A DNA stretch of 64,000 bases from Ascidiaceihabitans sp047624005. Lineage in GTDB: Bacteria > Pseudomonadota > Alphaproteobacteria > Rhodobacterales > Rhodobacteraceae. Within the stretch, counting starts at the first letter, position 1. The number at the start of each line of letters is the position of its first letter. The position numbers were made by a program, and so were the translations under genes. Where the stretch lies: the NCBI GenBank assembly GCA_047624005.1, contig JBLHPE010000005.1, forward strand, positions 1 to 64,000, read 5' to 3'. The notes beneath the pieces were generated by a model, which was not told where the DNA came from, ran no database searches, and was given only the letters and a program-made list of their open reading frames with translations. Positions 63,916-64,000 of this stretch are shown here, piece by piece.

Positions 63916-64000
63916 AAATTGGCGTCATCGCTGACGATTTTACCGGCGCATCAGACATCGCCCTGACACTGGCCGAAGCAGGCATGAGCGTCGCACAGTT
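63912..64000 (+). CDS. DUF1537-type four-carbon acid sugar kinase (partial)
   Basis: The first 29 codons (MKIGVIADDFTGASDIALTL...) are seen before the window ends. The start with IADDFTGASD is the signature of the DUF1537/OtnK family, kinases that phosphorylate tetronates and related acid sugars. The ATG overlaps the stop of the hydrolase gene. This identifies the divergent operon as likely acid-sugar catabolism; the rest of the gene lies outside. Confidence 0.8.
   Translation, partial: MKIGVIADDFTGASDIALTLAEAGMSVAQ

Noticed and set aside
1..64000. tRNA, rRNA, CRISPR arrays, transposases, prophage genes
   Set aside because: Gaps between genes were read for cloverleaf-like ends, repeat-spacer patterns and transposase motifs; none was convincing. 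A tRNAscan or similar run would settle it.

Overview
The window looks like a chromosome segment of a marine roseobacter-group alphaproteobacterium (Rhodobacteraceae). This is inferred from gene order and content: yajC-secD-secF linked to cytochrome c maturation genes, a yfgM-bamB-der block, a heterotetrameric sarcosine oxidase operon, and a methylated-amine cluster with gmaS and tmm. No rRNA, tRNA, CRISPR array or insertion sequence was recognised. Protein families were assigned by reading the translations; no database search was run.

Left part (1-24 kb) is mostly housekeeping. On the minus strand lies yajC-secD-secF, a TauE/SafE permease, a Mth938-like gene and ccmA-ccmB. serS follows, with a DUF2235 hydrolase, a TspO-like membrane protein, and yfgM-like/bamB/der. 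An RND efflux pair with an unusually long permease comes next, then a DUF302 protein, an Atm1-type exporter, a LysM protein, a LOG-family protein and an Fe/Mn superoxide dismutase.

Middle part (24.9-52.6 kb) centres on methylated amines. A minus-strand soxB-(67 aa membrane protein)-soxD-soxA-soxG operon encodes sarcosine oxidase. After ccmI-ruvX-DUF1289, a dioxygenase-like gene, a second TauE/SafE gene and dusA, a plus-strand paralogous operon is best read as N-methylglutamate dehydrogenase (mgdABCD). Near it are a GlxA/AraC-type regulator, an XRE-cupin regulator, an ammonium-transporter gene with a 55-residue membrane protein downstream, N-methylglutamate synthase (mgsABC), gamma-glutamylmethylamide synthetase (gmaS) and trimethylamine monooxygenase (tmm). 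Together these would take up methylamine, glutamylate it, convert it to N-methylglutamate and oxidise that to a C1 unit plus glutamate, while Tmm oxidises trimethylamine to its N-oxide. The neighbouring gene for the next step, TMAO demethylase (tdm), appears as a decayed pseudogene with frameshifts, stops and a large internal deletion.

Right part (52.6-64 kb) holds a DMT-family permease, a DctPQM TRAP transporter, acetyl-CoA synthetase, a zinc-lid adenylate kinase, and the start of a probable acid-sugar catabolic locus: a GntR regulator, a Gfo/Idh/MocA oxidoreductase and an isopropylmalate-dehydrogenase-like enzyme, divergent from a small monooxygenase, an MBL-fold hydrolase and a DUF1537-type kinase cut by the window edge.

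Sequence-level signals worth a look include an 11-bp tandem repeat just before gmaS, a 10-bp direct repeat at 21-bp spacing before mgdA, a perfect 8-bp inverted repeat before the RND operon, and several clear terminator hairpins.
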